Shown piece by piece: positions 51,460 through 60,652 of a DNA stretch of 64,000 nucleotides. Origin of the DNA: Nocardioides sp. JQ2195 (GTDB lineage Bacteria; Actinomycetota; Actinomycetes; Propionibacteriales; Nocardioidaceae); contig NZ_CP050902.1 in assembly GCF_012272695.1 (NCBI RefSeq), positions 2,790,001-2,854,000 on the forward strand, given 5' to 3'. Position 1 is the first letter of the stretch; each line of letters opens with the position of its first letter. The notes beneath the pieces were generated by a model. The model saw only the letters and a program-made list of their open reading frames with translations. It searched no databases and was not told where the DNA came from. The position numbers and the translations under genes were made by a program.

Positions 51460-52928
51460 GAGGCGAAGCTCCTAGTCTTCTTGCGGGATCGGCGAGAGGC
51501 TCGCCAGGTGGCGCGGGAGTGCGCCATGACCAGGCACGCGGCCAGGTCGATCTTGCGGGCATTGCGGGACCGGGACGCCTTGGCGAGGCGCATCCCTCGG
51601 GCGTCTTCGGTAATGACGGCTGCGCCGACGTGAGCGGCCAGCCGGGCGTCTCCTGAGTGCGTCATCGCGCCATTGGTCGCGGCGCTGTAGAGGCTGGTCG
51701 TCGCGGCCGTGAGACGGCTCGGGGAGTGCGGGAACTCCACGACGGGCAGCCGCTCGGACTCCAGCGCCTGCAGCGTCCTTTGCCACCTGAACGGGTCCGC
51801 GATGATCTCGACGACCTGCCAGCGCTTGCAGGTGTCGCGGATGGCCTGCTCGACGTCGGCCACCGGCACCCGGTAGGAGTCATCCCCGGCCGGACGCTCC
51901 CACACGTTCACGACATCGAAGTGAGGTTCGGCGGCCACGGTGCCCACGAGCAGCGCGGTCGTGTCGTCGGAGAACGAGCCGTCGAGGGCGATGACGACCT
52001 CTCGCCCGTCGGGCACGCCGGCCCCGGTGGACAGACCATCCCAGACGCCGGGCGGGAGGAACTTGCCGTCGGTGTCGGTGACGAGTTGGCAGAGACGAGC
52101 ACGACGGAACGTGGCTTCTCTTGTCTTCGGCGGCAGGAGAGCTTGCATCGCGTCGCGGTGCAGGAAGTCATCCAGTGCCGGGTTGGCGATCTCCCAGCAG
52201 TGAGCGCAGTCGACGGGGTGATCCTCAAAGCCGGCCGCGGAGTGCTCGCGCCAGACGAACGTGGGGTCGTCGGGGTGCTCGGCTCCGTATTGGCGCATGT
52301 CGGCCAGCACGTTGTTCGTGGGGTCGGGGCCCGGGGTGCCGATGCCGATCAGGGTCGAGGTCTCTCGCTTGCCTTGTGCGAGGGTCAGAACCTCATAGGT
52401 GTCGCGCGAGACGACGCCGATCTCGTCGAGGATGGCGGTCGTGTAGTCGAGACCCTCCAGGCGCTTGGGCTCGGCCGGCAGGCAGACGAACGAGGCACCG
52501 CGCTCGGGGATGTAGAGCCGGTCCTTGAACACCTGGCATCGGCTCTGCAGATCCTCGTTCAGCTCCACCATGCGGGCGGCCGTCTTGAACACGATCCCGG
52601 CCTGGCGCTCGTCGGTGGCAGCGACCACGACGGACGCGCCCTCTTCACCCTCGAACAGGTCGTAGAGACCGAGCGCGGCCACCAGCGTCGACTTGCCCTG
52701 TCCGCGCGGCATCATCCATCCAGCGGTGCGCGGTCGAGGCGTGGCGTCGAGCACCGAGCCCACGAGCTCGAGCTGCCACGCTCGGGGCTTCATCGGCTTC
52801 CGAGCGCCCGTCCCCTTGGGCGTGACGATGAACCTCTCGCAGAACTTTCCGAACCGAGCAGCACCTAGAGAACGCGGTGCCCAGGGCAGCGCAGAACCGT
52901 CGACCGCGGCCTTGGGACCGGCCCTCAC
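51456..52928 (-). CDS. terL: Phage terminase large subunit, element 2
   Basis: A 490-residue packaging ATPase/nuclease with the same Walker A (PRGQGKST), Walker B (LDE) and nuclease residues as element 1. About 15 substitutions separate the two by eye, none in a catalytic motif. GTG start overlaps the HNH stop and lies next to the GAGAACCGTTCTC palindrome (52931-52943). Confidence 0.95.
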   Translation of the reverse strand: MRAGPKAAVDGSALPWAPRSLGAARFGKFCERFIVTPKGTGARKPMKPRAWQLELVGSVLDATPRPRTAGWMMPRGQGKSTLVAALGLYDLFEGEEGASVVVAATDERQAGIVFKTAARMVELNEDLQSRCQVFKDRLYIPERGASFVCLPAEPKRLEGLDYTTAILDEIGVVSRDTYEVLTLAQGKRETSTLIGIGTPGPDPTNNVLADMRQYGAEHPDDPTFVWREHSAAGFEDHPVDCAHCWEIANPALDDFLHRDAMQALLPPKTREATFRRARLCQLVTDTDGKFLPPGVWDGLSTGAGVPDGREVVIALDGSFSDDTTALLVGTVAAEPHFDVVNVWERPAGDDSYRVPVADVEQAIRDTCKRWQVVEIIADPFRWQRTLQALESERLPVVEFPHSPSRLTAATTSLYSAATNGAMTHSGDARLAAHVGAAVITEDARGMRLAKASRSRNARKIDLAACLVMAHSRATWRASRRSRKKTRSFAS

Positions 52929-53308
52929 TTGAGAACCGTTCTCGTGTGTAACGGGGATTGCGCCTTACCCACGGGTGCGGAACCCGTCTCGAGGGGCTCC
53001 CTCCCCTGGGGTCGCGCTCGTCCCCGCTTGCTGTTGCAGGGGCGGCAGAGCGTGCCGCCGGTGTGCTTGGGCAGGATCGGCAGGCGTGCCTCGTAGCGTC
53101 GCCACGTCTCTTCGGTGTGCTCGACGGTCAGGTCTTCGGTGCTGCCACAGTCACCACAGAAGGGCATCATCCTGCGGACTCGTCGGGAGAGCTTTTCCCA
53201 GGCGTATCCGTAGCCGCGCTCTGCTCGGGTGCCGCGCTCGTCGGGGCGCTGGTGCTCCAGGCAGCGGGTCTGCTCGCTGGGCTCACCGCAGATCAGGCAC
53301 GGCTTCAT
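52925..53308 (-). CDS. HNH endonuclease, element 2
   Basis: A 127-residue HNH protein with CLICGEPSEQTRC, CGDCGSTEDLTVEH and LCRPCNSKRGRAR. The start (KPCL.CGEPSE.TRC) and the C-terminus (VGKAQSPLHTRTVLK) match element 1, but the nuclease core differs strongly, so a recombination joint lies within or near this gene. Packaging role inferred from its position next to terL. Confidence 0.82.
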   Translation of the reverse strand: MKPCLICGEPSEQTRCLEHQRPDERGTRAERGYGYAWEKLSRRVRRMMPFCGDCGSTEDLTVEHTEETWRRYEARLPILPKHTGGTLCRPCNSKRGRARPQGREPLETGSAPVGKAQSPLHTRTVLK

Positions 53309-53562
53309 CGGCCGGACTCATCCCGCGGCGCTGACACTTCGGACTGTAGGCACTTGAGGAACAGGTCGACGCGTCGCGGGTCGTGGGCAACAAGCTCCAT
53401 GATGTTGGCGATGTAGAGGCTTGCGAGTGCCTCCACCATCTCCACGGGCTCGCAGGCCATCGCCACGGCGGTTAGTCCGTCAGTGTCATTGTTCAGCCGG
53501 CAGCGGGTGAAGGCGATCGCATCGAGGAAGGCGTCCCGGTTGATGTCGGTGGAGCTGGTCAT
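53305..53562 (-). CDS. Small helical element protein
   Basis: An 85-residue helical acidic protein (AFLDAIAFTRCRLNNDTDGLTAVAMACEPVEMVEALASLYIANIMELV...). I do not recognise it; there is no counterpart in element 1. Overlaps the HNH start and the initiator-like gene stop. Confidence 0.6.
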   Translation of the reverse strand: MTSSTDINRDAFLDAIAFTRCRLNNDTDGLTAVAMACEPVEMVEALASLYIANIMELVAHDPRRVDLFLKCLQSEVSAPRDESGR

Positions 53563-54107
53563 GAGGCGGGCCTTTCGGGTGCAGGTCGTTGGGTGGTTGC
53601 GGGGGACAGAACAAGAGAGAGGGGGTTACGCTCCGAACGGCTCACTGAGTGAGGGGTTTGGGCCTCGAACGGCTCACTCAGGGTTGAAGAACGAGAGTCG
53701 AACGGCTCACTGAGTGAGTTGTTTGCGTTCTTCCGGCGTCGCTTGACGTGGATCGGGCAGGGGCTCGCGGTGCCGTGTGAGCCCTTCTTGATCGCGTGTG
53801 CCGGGACGACGAGACAGCCCCAGAACGAGTCAGCGGCCAGCCACCCGTAGGCGATCGCTTCACCGATGACGCGGGCCACGTTGCGGTGTGGCTGGATCTC
53901 TCCGGTGGTCGCGTCGACCCGACCAAGGATGAGCGCGACCTCACCACGCTTGAACCGTGCGTGACCGTTGTCGGTGTGGCTGGAGTAGGCCAGTGCCGTG
54001 ACGCGCAACCAGTGAGGGAGTCGCGGGTCTCCGGCACGGGATGCCCACTCGTCCTGATAGTGGCGTGCCCACGGTCGGGACTCGGTGGTTGGCGGTGGTC
54101 GCTTCAC
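53559..54107 (-). CDS. Replication-initiator-like protein with in-gene iterons, element 2
   Basis: A 182-residue protein. The N-terminal 100 residues form a winged-helix-like domain (LPHWLRVTALAYSSHTDNGHARFKRGEVALILG ... NVARVIGEAIAYGWLAAD). The basic stretch KRRRKNANN follows, then a C-terminal part made by iterons (SLSEPF, TLSEPF, SVSRSERN). Like its positional counterpart in element 1 it carries direct repeats inside the gene, but neither protein nor repeats are related. Initiator function inferred. GTG 54107 overlaps the upstream stop. Confidence 0.55.
   Translation of the reverse strand: MKRPPPTTESRPWARHYQDEWASRAGDPRLPHWLRVTALAYSSHTDNGHARFKRGEVALILGRVDATTGEIQPHRNVARVIGEAIAYGWLAADSFWGCLVVPAHAIKKGSHGTASPCPIHVKRRRKNANNSLSEPFDSRSSTLSEPFEAQTPHSVSRSERNPLSLVLSPATTQRPAPERPAS
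53634..53718. promoter_or_regulatory. Candidate replication origin of element 2 (three iterons)
   Basis: CGAACGGCTCACTGAGTGAG at 53634-53653 and 53699-53718, and a shorter copy CGAACGGCTCACTCAGG at 53666-53682. Starts are 32 and 33 bp apart, about three helical turns. CTCACTGAGTGAG inside each full copy is itself a palindrome. Confidence 0.52.
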
Positions 54108-54385
54108 CAGATGACCCCCTGCCGCTCGGTCCTGTCGACGTTGGCGGGCTCGGTCTCGGTGAGGTCGAGCTCTTCCTGGTCGTGATGCTCCACCGGAACG
54201 AAGACGTTCCTGCCCTCGAGCTGGTCAAGCACGCGGTTCCCGACATCGGTCGAGGTTGCCCAGGCGTCGCGGAGCTTGGACCAGACCGGCGACGAGTCAC
54301 CACAGACAGCGAGACGACGACGGGCCTCGTTCTTCGGGCCGATCAGGTACGCCGTTTGGTGGTCAAAAATCACGCGCCAGGTCAC
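54104..54385 (-). CDS. Element 2 early protein of unknown function
   Basis: A 93-residue protein (TWRVIFDHQTAYLIGPKNEARRRLAVCGDSSPVWSKLRDAWATSTDVGNRVLDQLEGRNVFVPV...) with an acidic C-terminus. Not recognised. GTG 54385 overlaps the upstream stop (GTGA), which decides the start although a longer frame is open. Confidence 0.58.
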   Translation of the reverse strand: MTWRVIFDHQTAYLIGPKNEARRRLAVCGDSSPVWSKLRDAWATSTDVGNRVLDQLEGRNVFVPVEHHDQEELDLTETEPANVDRTERQGVIW

Positions 54386-54567
54386 GCGGCACCGCCGTAG
54401 GCCGGGTGCCCTGCGATATGCCAGCGCACGGCCTCGCGCTTGCAGAGCTGCCCAATCTCGAGCGTCGAGCACGGGCAGTGCGATCCAGTCGGCGCGGGCT
54501 TGTCGGTGATGCAGTCCTCACCGTCAGCGGGGCGGCACCCGCACGGACAACCGATGCGGGCGGTCAT
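54382..54567 (-). CDS. Cysteine-rich small element protein
   Basis: A 61-residue protein with seven cysteines (IGCPCGC, EDC, HCPCS, LCKR), probably zinc-binding, analogous in position to the zinc-finger gene of element 1. ATG overlaps the upstream stop (ATGA). Confidence 0.58.
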   Translation of the reverse strand: MTARIGCPCGCRPADGEDCITDKPAPTGSHCPCSTLEIGQLCKREAVRWHIAGHPAYGGAA

Positions 54568-54776
54568 CAGAGCCCCGCCTTGGTTACCTTGTGGATCGCA
54601 TCGTTCGCCGTGGGGTCGGGGTGCTCGGCCTTCCACGGCCCGCGCTCGTCCCGCTGCTCGCGTGAGCGGCGCGCCTTGCGAGCCTTGCGAATCACGGCCG
54701 GGTGCAGGCCGGTGGTGGTGACGAGCTCGTCGAAACTCGGGGATTGCGCGGGCACCCGGCCCGCCTGCGAGGTCAA
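54567..54776 (-). CDS. Basic small element protein
   Basis: A 69-residue basic protein (DELVTTTGLHPAVIRKARKARRSREQRDERG...) with a short helix-turn-helix-like stretch. The likely start is TTG 54776, which overlaps the excisionase-type gene stop as TTGA; no ATG or GTG fits. Unrecognised. Confidence 0.5.
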   Translation of the reverse strand: MTSQAGRVPAQSPSFDELVTTTGLHPAVIRKARKARRSREQRDERGPWKAEHPDPTANDAIHKVTKAGL

Positions 54777-54985
54777 GATGCCACCTGCCGCGCAACGAAG
54801 GCGACCAGGGAATCGTGAGTGACCAGACGACGCCGGCCGATCTTGATCCCCTTGATCTCGTCCGTCTCGAGCAGCTTGTAGACCGTCGAGCGACCACACC
54901 GGAGCCAGTCGGCGGCCTCGGGGATGTCATGCACAAGCGGCGGCGCGGGGGTTGTGCTGGTGCTGGGGTGGTCGGATACCGTCAT
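54773..54985 (-). CDS. Excisionase-type HTH protein, element 2
   Basis: A 70-residue protein with an N-terminal Pro/Thr-rich tail and a HTH_17 excisionase domain (VHDIPEAADWLRCGRSTVYKLLETDEIKGIKIGRRRLVTHDSLVAFVAR). It is the first gene of the leftward operon and divergent from int, as expected for a recombination directionality factor. Confidence 0.82.
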   Translation of the reverse strand: MTVSDHPSTSTTPAPPLVHDIPEAADWLRCGRSTVYKLLETDEIKGIKIGRRRLVTHDSLVAFVARQVAS

Positions 54986-55482
54986 GGCGGTTCACTCCTA
55001 GTAGTGGATCGGAGCGGGATGAGGGCGTTCGTTCTTGGCGGTTCGGCCGCCTTCATCTCGCGGAACTCGGTTCGTCTGGTGCTGCCGACGTCCGGTGGTG
55101 GTTACACGGTTGTGGTTCTCATTAAGGATGCACACCGTTCCCGACAGTGGGAAGCCCGCTTCCACAGGGCACTTGGGGATAACTCACGTTTCCGCAGGTC
55201 AGAGCGCATGTGCAGATTGTCGACGTAAGGGGCTACGGGGCTGTTGTCCCCAACTCACTTGGGGATAACTCACGTTTCCGCAGGTCAGAGCCATATGCAG
55301 ATTCGGCGTCCATCTTGATCCGGTTGACTCATTTGTGGACAGGCGTCTGTGCAGATTGTCGACGTTCTTGTAGTCGGCGTACATCTTGATCCGGTGTACA
55401 CATTGCGCAGGGCGTTGAGGTACGTGTCGAGACTTCGCCAAATGACCCCGGGAACAGGTCAAGGGGTCATACACTGGCGAAC
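54986..55482. promoter_or_regulatory. Repeat-rich control region between excisionase-type gene and integrase
   Basis: 497 bp without a credible gene. A 36-bp perfect direct repeat occurs at 55170-55205 and 55256-55291. GTGCAGATTGTCGACGT occurs at 55210-55226 and 55349-55365. CATCTTGATCCGGT occurs at 55311-55324 and 55382-55395. Element 1 has a repressor gene and 94 bp here instead. Confidence 0.7.
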
Positions 55483-56643
55483 ATGACCACACAGTCACGA
55501 CGACCCAAGGGCGAAGGCAGCATCTTTCAGCGGGCGGACGGAAGGTGGATCGGCCGCATTACCTACGACGACCCGGCGACCGGACTCCGGAAGCGTTCCC
55601 AGGTCTCAGGCGACACGAAGAAGGCGGCGTCGGATGCGTTGAAGAAGATCCGTGAGCGCGTCGAGAAGAAGCAGCCACCGAGGGACGATACGGCCACGTT
55701 CGGATCGTTCGCGGAGCAGTGGATCTCGTCGTCCCTCGAGGTCTCCGACCGGAAGCAGTCGACCAAGACGTTGTACGCCGGTCTCACCCGCTCGCACGTC
55801 ATCGACTCCGATCTCGGCCGCTCCCCCATGAACAGGATCAAGGCGTCGACCGTCGAGCGGTTCATCACCCAACTACGCGGCAAGGGGTTGTCGGACTCGA
55901 CCGTGCGGCAGGTCTACACGGTGGCTCGCGGCATCGGGGACGCGGCCGTGCGGGATCGGCTGATCACCGAGAACCCGTTCGGCCAGGTGAAGCGGCCCAA
56001 GGTCGAGCACCGGGAAGCGGCAGTCCTGACCGTCGAGGAGGCTCGCGTGCTCGTCACGGAGGCGGGCGGGTCGCGCTACGCGCTGCTGTTCGAGCTGCTG
56101 ATCAACACTGGCCTACGACGCGGAGAGGCTCTGGCGCTCAAGTGGTCGGACGTCGACCTCGAGGGGCGAACCGCTCGGGTGCGGAAGACGCTGGTCCGCC
56201 AGGGCGGCGACCTGATCCGCACGGCTCCGAAGTCGAAGAAGTCTGATCGGACAATCCCTCTCTCGGCAGCGGCCCTCGACGTGCTGCGACGGACGAAGAA
56301 GCGCAACGCGGAGGACAGGCTCAAGGCGGGCAGCAAGTGGCACGAGACGGGCTACGTGTTCGTCACCGAGTTCGGGGAGCCGTGCGACCCTCGCAACGCG
56401 CTACGGGCTCTGCAGGTGGCAGCAGAGCGGGCGGACCTGCCGGGTGTTGGCCTGCACACGCTCCGGCACACGGCGGCAACGATGATGCTGAACGCCGGCA
56501 TCCCGATGGCGACCGTCTCGCGGATCATGGGGCACGCCTCGATCGCCGTCACCGTCGACCTGTACGGCCACGTCTCCCCCGACGTCGCGCGGGATGCGTT
56601 CGACGCTCTCGGGGCCGCTTGGACGGCCAGCGCGGACGGATAG
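55483..56643 (+). CDS. int: Tyrosine-recombinase integrase of element 2
   Basis: A 386-residue integrase with arm-binding N-terminus (GEGSIFQRADGRWIGRITYDDPATGLRKR), core-binding domain and catalytic domain. Arg lies in INTGLRRGEALALKWSDVD, the HxxR box is GLHTLRHTAATMM, then GHASIAVT, and the nucleophile is in VDLYGHV. It reads toward the tRNA-Pro att site 69 bp away. It has no close similarity to the element 1 integrase beyond family motifs. Transcribed alone, without a repressor gene. Confidence 0.95.
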   Translation: MTTQSRRPKGEGSIFQRADGRWIGRITYDDPATGLRKRSQVSGDTKKAASDALKKIRERVEKKQPPRDDTATFGSFAEQWISSSLEVSDRKQSTKTLYAGLTRSHVIDSDLGRSPMNRIKASTVERFITQLRGKGLSDSTVRQVYTVARGIGDAAVRDRLITENPFGQVKRPKVEHREAAVLTVEEARVLVTEAGGSRYALLFELLINTGLRRGEALALKWSDVDLEGRTARVRKTLVRQGGDLIRTAPKSKKSDRTIPLSAAALDVLRRTKKRNAEDRLKAGSKWHETGYVFVTEFGEPCDPRNALRALQVAAERADLPGVGLHTLRHTAATMMLNAGIPMATVSRIMGHASIAVTVDLYGHVSPDVARDAFDALGAAWTASADG

Positions 56644-56663
56644 GGTGACTCATAGAGTGACTT
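56639..56663. promoter_or_regulatory. Candidate integrase arm sites, right end of element 2
   Basis: GATAGGGTGACTCATA then GAGTGACTT, starting in the last codons of int, matches 46674-46698 at the other end except at two positions. Confidence 0.55.
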
Positions 56664-56670
56664 ACGCGAA

Positions 56671-56704
56671 AGAGGCGGCTCCGGATTTCTCCGAAACCGC
56701 CTCT
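56671..56704. terminator. Hairpin terminator after the element 2 integrase
   Basis: AGAGGCGG pairs with CCGCCTCT and CCGGA with TCCG(A) around a TTTC loop, between int and the tRNA. Confidence 0.7.
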
Positions 56705-56711
56705 GACCTGC

Positions 56712-56786
<75 letters not shown>

Positions 56787-56933
56787 AAGCTCGCGTCGAT
56801 CCGTGCGAGCCGGATGAACACTATCGCAACCCTGCGCCGACATTGAATTCGGGTGACCCACGGCGATCCGGTGCGGCCACCGAACCGCGGGCCACCGGTC
56901 TAAAGTAGAAGTATTCCTACGATAGAGGGCAGC

Positions 56934-57893
56934 ATGGTCACTGCATTCGTCTTCTCCGGCGGCGGGAGCTTGGGCGCCGTCCAGGTGGGGGCGCTCCGCG
57001 CACTCACCCAACGTGGCATCACCCCTGACCTGCTGGTCGGGACCTCTGCCGGCTCACTCAACGCGGCGTTCGTGGCCATCCACGGCACCAGGGAGCCGGC
57101 CCTCCTCGAGCTCGAACGACTGTGGACCGGCCTGCACCGTCGAGATGTCTTCCCGCTGCAGCCGGCGCGCGGGTTGATGGCCGTGCTCGGGCGATCTCCG
57201 TCGGTGTTCTCCCCCGCCCCGCTCGCCCGGTTCCTCCGGGCCCAGCTGGGCGAGGCCACCTTCGACGGGACCGCCATCGACCTGCACGTGGTCACCGCCG
57301 ATGTCCTCTCCGGTGAGACCGTCCTGATCTCCGACGGCAGCGTGGCCGAGGCGTTGCTGGCCAGCTGCGCCATTCCAGGCGTCCATCCCCCCGTGCTGCG
57401 GGGCACACGCTGGCTCTGTGACGGTGCCGTGGCCAACGACTCCGGCATCTCCCAGGCCATCGCTCTCGGCGCACACCACGTCTATCTCATCCCCGGTGGA
57501 ACCAGCTGTGCCCTGGCGAGGCCCGAGACCCATCCCGTGGGCGCAGCCCTGCACGCGCTCACGCTGCTGCTGCACCAACGCGCGTTGCTCGAGACCCAGC
57601 TGTTCAGCACGGCGACCGATCTGCACGTGCTTCCACCCCTGTGCCCGCTGCACGTGTCGAGTGCCGACTTCAGCCGGGCCGAGTACCTGATCGAACGATC
57701 CGCCGCGGCCACCGGGAGGTGGCTCGACGAAGGAATGGACCAGCTGCCGGGCTCCCGGGTGTTGTCGCTGCACACCCACCCGGAAGCGATCAGCCCGGAA
57801 GAGATCAGCGCTTGCGCTTCTCGCGCGGACGGACCGACAGCTCGATCGGGGTGCCCACGAAGCCGAACTCCTCGCGCAGGCGACGCTCGATGA
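56934..57893 (+). CDS. Patatin-like phospholipase
   Basis: A 319-residue patatin-domain hydrolase: oxyanion loop [11 protein letters not shown], nucleophile elbow GTSAGS with catalytic Ser, and Asp in DGAVAND. It should deacylate lipids; the substrate is unknown. The last 89 bases overlap, tail to tail, the 3' end of der on the other strand, and the C-terminal 30 residues are low-complexity, so this end may be a recent read-through extension. Confidence 0.85.
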   Translation: MVTAFVFSGGGSLGAVQVGALRALTQRGITPDLLVGTSAGSLNAAFVAIHGTREPALLELERLWTGLHRRDVFPLQPARGLMAVLGRSPSVFSPAPLARFLRAQLGEATFDGTAIDLHVVTADVLSGETVLISDGSVAEALLASCAIPGVHPPVLRGTRWLCDGAVANDSGISQAIALGAHHVYLIPGGTSCALARPETHPVGAALHALTLLLHQRALLETQLFSTATDLHVLPPLCPLHVSSADFSRAEYLIERSAAATGRWLDEGMDQLPGSRVLSLHTHPEAISPEEISACASRADGPTARSGCPRSRTPRAGDAR

Positions 57894-59169
57894 ACCGCTC
57901 GTAGCCCGCATCCAGCTTCCCGCTGGTGAACAGGATGAACGTCGGCGGCGCGGTCTGGGCCTGGGTGCCGAACAGGATCTTCGGCTGCTTGCCGCCACGC
58001 ACCGGGTGTGGGTGCTCGGCCACGAGACGCCCGAGGAAGGCGTTGAGCTGTCCGGTGGAGATGCGGGTCTCCCAGCCCTCCAGTGCTCGGTCGAGTGCCG
58101 GGACGAGCCGGTCGACGTGCCAGCCGGTGCGGGCGGTGATGTTGATCCGCGGTGCCCACTGCACCTGCACCAGCTCACGCTCGATCTCGCGGTCGAGGTA
58201 GTAACGACGCTCCTCGTCGACCAGGTCCCACTTGTTGAACGCGATCACCAACGCCCGGCCGGTGTCGCGGACCGTCTGGATGATGCGGACGTCCTGCTCG
58301 GAGAGGGACTCGGAGCCATCCACCACCAGCACGGCGACCTCGGCGCGCTCGATGGCGCCGGCGGTGCGCAGGGACGCGTAGTACTCGTGGCCCGAGGCGG
58401 ACTTCACGCGCTTGCGGATGCCCGCGGTGTCGATGAAGCGCCAATCGCGGCCACCGAGGGTGATCAGCTCGTCGACCGGGTCGACGGTGGTGCCTGCGAC
58501 GTTGTCCACCACGACCCGTTCGGAGCCGGCCAGCTTGTTGAGCAGCGACGACTTGCCGACGTTGGGCTTGCCGACCAGTGCGATGCGGCGCGGGCCGCCC
58601 ATCTCGCCGTACGACTCCTCAGGGGTCTCCGGCAGCGCCTTGAGGACCGCGTCGAGCAGGTCGCCCGAGCCGCGCCCGTGCATGGCCGAGACCGGGAAGG
58701 GCTCACCCAGGCCCAGGTTCCACAGCCCGAAGGCCTCGGCCTCGGTGCGCTGGTCGTCGACCTTGTTCGCGGCCAGCACCACGGGCTTCTTCGACTGGCG
58801 CAGGATCTTCACCACGGCTTCGTCGGCATCGGTGATGCCCACGGTCGCGTCGACCACGAACAGCACCGCATCGGCCAGCGAGACGGCAATCTCGGCCTGC
58901 GCGGCGATGCGCTCGGCAAGCCCACGGGCGTCGGGGTCCCAACCACCGGTGTCGACCACGGTGAAGGCGCGCCCGTTCCAGGAGGCGTCGTAGGAGACCC
59001 GGTCACGGGTCACGCCGGGACGGTCCTCGACGACGGCCTCACGACGGCCGATGATGCGATTCACCAAGGTGGACTTGCCGACGTTCGGGCGTCCGACCAC
59101 GGCGAGCACCGGCACGGGCCCCAAGATGTCGGGGTCGCCGGGGGCTGGTGCGTCGTACTCGCTCATCAT
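57805..59169 (-). CDS. der: Ribosome-assembly GTPase Der (EngA)
   Basis: A 454-residue double GTPase for 50S maturation. First G domain [24 protein letters not shown]; second G domain [26 protein letters not shown]; then a KH-like domain. ATG 59169 overlaps the acyltransferase stop (ATGA); ATG 59166 is the next codon. Last gene of the aroH-tyrA-cmk-plsC-der run. Confidence 0.96.
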   Translation of the reverse strand: MMSEYDAPAPGDPDILGPVPVLAVVGRPNVGKSTLVNRIIGRREAVVEDRPGVTRDRVSYDASWNGRAFTVVDTGGWDPDARGLAERIAAQAEIAVSLADAVLFVVDATVGITDADEAVVKILRQSKKPVVLAANKVDDQRTEAEAFGLWNLGLGEPFPVSAMHGRGSGDLLDAVLKALPETPEESYGEMGGPRRIALVGKPNVGKSSLLNKLAGSERVVVDNVAGTTVDPVDELITLGGRDWRFIDTAGIRKRVKSASGHEYYASLRTAGAIERAEVAVLVVDGSESLSEQDVRIIQTVRDTGRALVIAFNKWDLVDEERRYYLDREIERELVQVQWAPRINITARTGWHVDRLVPALDRALEGWETRISTGQLNAFLGRLVAEHPHPVRGGKQPKILFGTQAQTAPPTFILFTSGKLDAGYERFIERRLREEFGFVGTPIELSVRPREKRKR

Positions 59170-59918
59170 GCTCCTTGTTCGACCACGCCGGTGGGCGGGT
59201 CGTCATCGATGTTCTGCTGCCCCACGGGCAGCGGCCCGGGGAGGTGCCGCCCGGTCAGGGCCAGGGCGTCGTCCAGCTGGGCGATCATGTGCTGCCGTAG
59301 CAACAACGAGGACCGCGTGACTTGTTCCCGGGTGCGCGGCCAGGGCACCTGCTCGACCCGGAACGGTTCACCGTAGACGATGTCGACCGTCGCTCCCCTG
59401 GCTGGCAACGCGCTGCTCCCCGCACCCGGCGCGCGGGTGCCGATCATGCTCACCGGCACGATCGGCGCCCCTGACACCAGTCCGAGGTACGCGGCTCCCG
59501 CGTGGAAGCGCCTGAAGTCGCCGGGTCCGCGGCTGCCCTCGGGGAAGATGCCGGCGGCCCGTCCCGCGCGCAGCACGGCCAGGCAGGTCTTGATCGCCGA
59601 CGGGTCGGCGGTGAACCGGTTCAACGGGATCTGGCCCGCGCCGCGCAGGAATCCGCCGAGCCTCCCCTCGAACATCTCGACCTTGGTCAGCGCGTGCACG
59701 GGGCGGGGGCTGAAGATGGCGAGCAGCGGGCCGTCGGCCACGCCCACGTGGTTGGAGGCGAAGATGACGGGGCCGCTGACCGGCGCCCGGTCCGCGTGGT
59801 GGACCCGCACCGCGAAGCGACGCCTGACGATGAAGCTGGCCAGTGGCCGCAGCCCGTGCAACATCAATCGACGTGGCAGGGCCACCGCCGTCGTGTCAGG
59901 CAGGAACGAGCGTGTCAT
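59166..59918 (-). CDS. 1-acyl-sn-glycerol-3-phosphate acyltransferase
   Basis: A 250-residue PlsC-type acyltransferase for phosphatidate synthesis at the membrane. The NHVGVADG segment replaces the canonical NHxxxxD motif with correct spacing (N-H-x4-D), and FPEGSRGPG is the second conserved block. Start ATG 59918 overlaps the cmk stop; a longer frame lies inside cmk and is rejected. Confidence 0.88.
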   Translation of the reverse strand: MTRSFLPDTTAVALPRRLMLHGLRPLASFIVRRRFAVRVHHADRAPVSGPVIFASNHVGVADGPLLAIFSPRPVHALTKVEMFEGRLGGFLRGAGQIPLNRFTADPSAIKTCLAVLRAGRAAGIFPEGSRGPGDFRRFHAGAAYLGLVSGAPIVPVSMIGTRAPGAGSSALPARGATVDIVYGEPFRVEQVPWPRTREQVTRSSLLLRQHMIAQLDDALALTGRHLPGPLPVGQQNIDDDPPTGVVEQGA

Positions 59919-60586
59919 CACACCTGGCCCTGGGCTGCCCCCACCAGCTCGACCACCTGGTCGATGACCTCGTCGAGGGTGAAGGGCGTGGTGTCGATGT
60001 GGCGCGCACCGTCGGCCATCACCAGGGGTGCAGCGGCTCGCCCGGAGTCGATCCTGTCGCGAGCCAGCAGGGACTGCTCGGTGGCGGCCAGGTCGGAGCC
60101 GCCCTCCTCGGCCGCACGGCGCATGGCGCGGGCGGCCGGGTCTGCGGTCAGGTAGAGCTTGACCTCGGCCTGCGGCCACACGACCGAGCCGATGTCGCGG
60201 CCCTCGACGACGATCCCGCCGGTGTCGATGGCCTCACGCTGCAACGCCAACAGACGTGCGCGCACCTCGGGGACTGCGCTGACCGGGCTCACCGAGCCGG
60301 TGACGTCCTCGCCGCGGATCGCCTCGGCCACGTCTGTGCCGTCGACGCTGATGGTCGGCGCCGACGGGTCCGTGCCGGACACGATGTCCGGCTCCTGGGC
60401 GTGCGCAGCGACCGCAGCGACGTCATGGACGTCGATCTCGTGCTCGAGCATCCACCACGTCATCGCCCGGAACATCGCACCGGTGTCGAGGTAGCGTAGG
60501 CCCAACCGGGCCGCGACCCCGCGCGAGGTGCTCGACTTGCCCGACCCAGAGGGTCCGTCGATGGCGACGACGACGGTGCTGCTCAC
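59918..60586 (-). CDS. cmk: Cytidylate kinase
   Basis: Phosphorylates CMP/dCMP. A 222-residue product with the P-loop DGPSGSGKSS near residue 10, YLDTGAMFRAMTWW, VVEGRDIGSVVWP and the lid region RDRIDSGRAAAPL. Position between tyrA and plsC-der is the conserved actinobacterial order. Confidence 0.95.
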   Translation of the reverse strand: MSSTVVVAIDGPSGSGKSSTSRGVAARLGLRYLDTGAMFRAMTWWMLEHEIDVHDVAAVAAHAQEPDIVSGTDPSAPTISVDGTDVAEAIRGEDVTGSVSPVSAVPEVRARLLALQREAIDTGGIVVEGRDIGSVVWPQAEVKLYLTADPAARAMRRAAEEGGSDLAATEQSLLARDRIDSGRAAAPLVMADGARHIDTTPFTLDEVIDQVVELVGAAQGQV

Positions 60587-60652
60587 GGGATCCCGCTTCC
60601 TTCTGGTCGATGTGGGCCGGGAGTAGCCTACCGTTCAGCAGCACTGGACGGG

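Noticed and set aside
54382-54936. 184-residue protein read through the element 2 early region
   Set aside because: It overlaps two genes in other frames; GTGA, ATGA and TTGA junctions support the shorter 61-residue gene beginning at 54567.
55199-55498. Repressor gene hidden in the element 2 control region
   Set aside because: The only sizeable frames overlap the direct repeats, lack ribosome-binding sites and show no helix-turn-helix.
57054-58178. 374-residue frame opposite the patatin-like gene
   Set aside because: Low-complexity shadow spanning parts of two well-supported genes.
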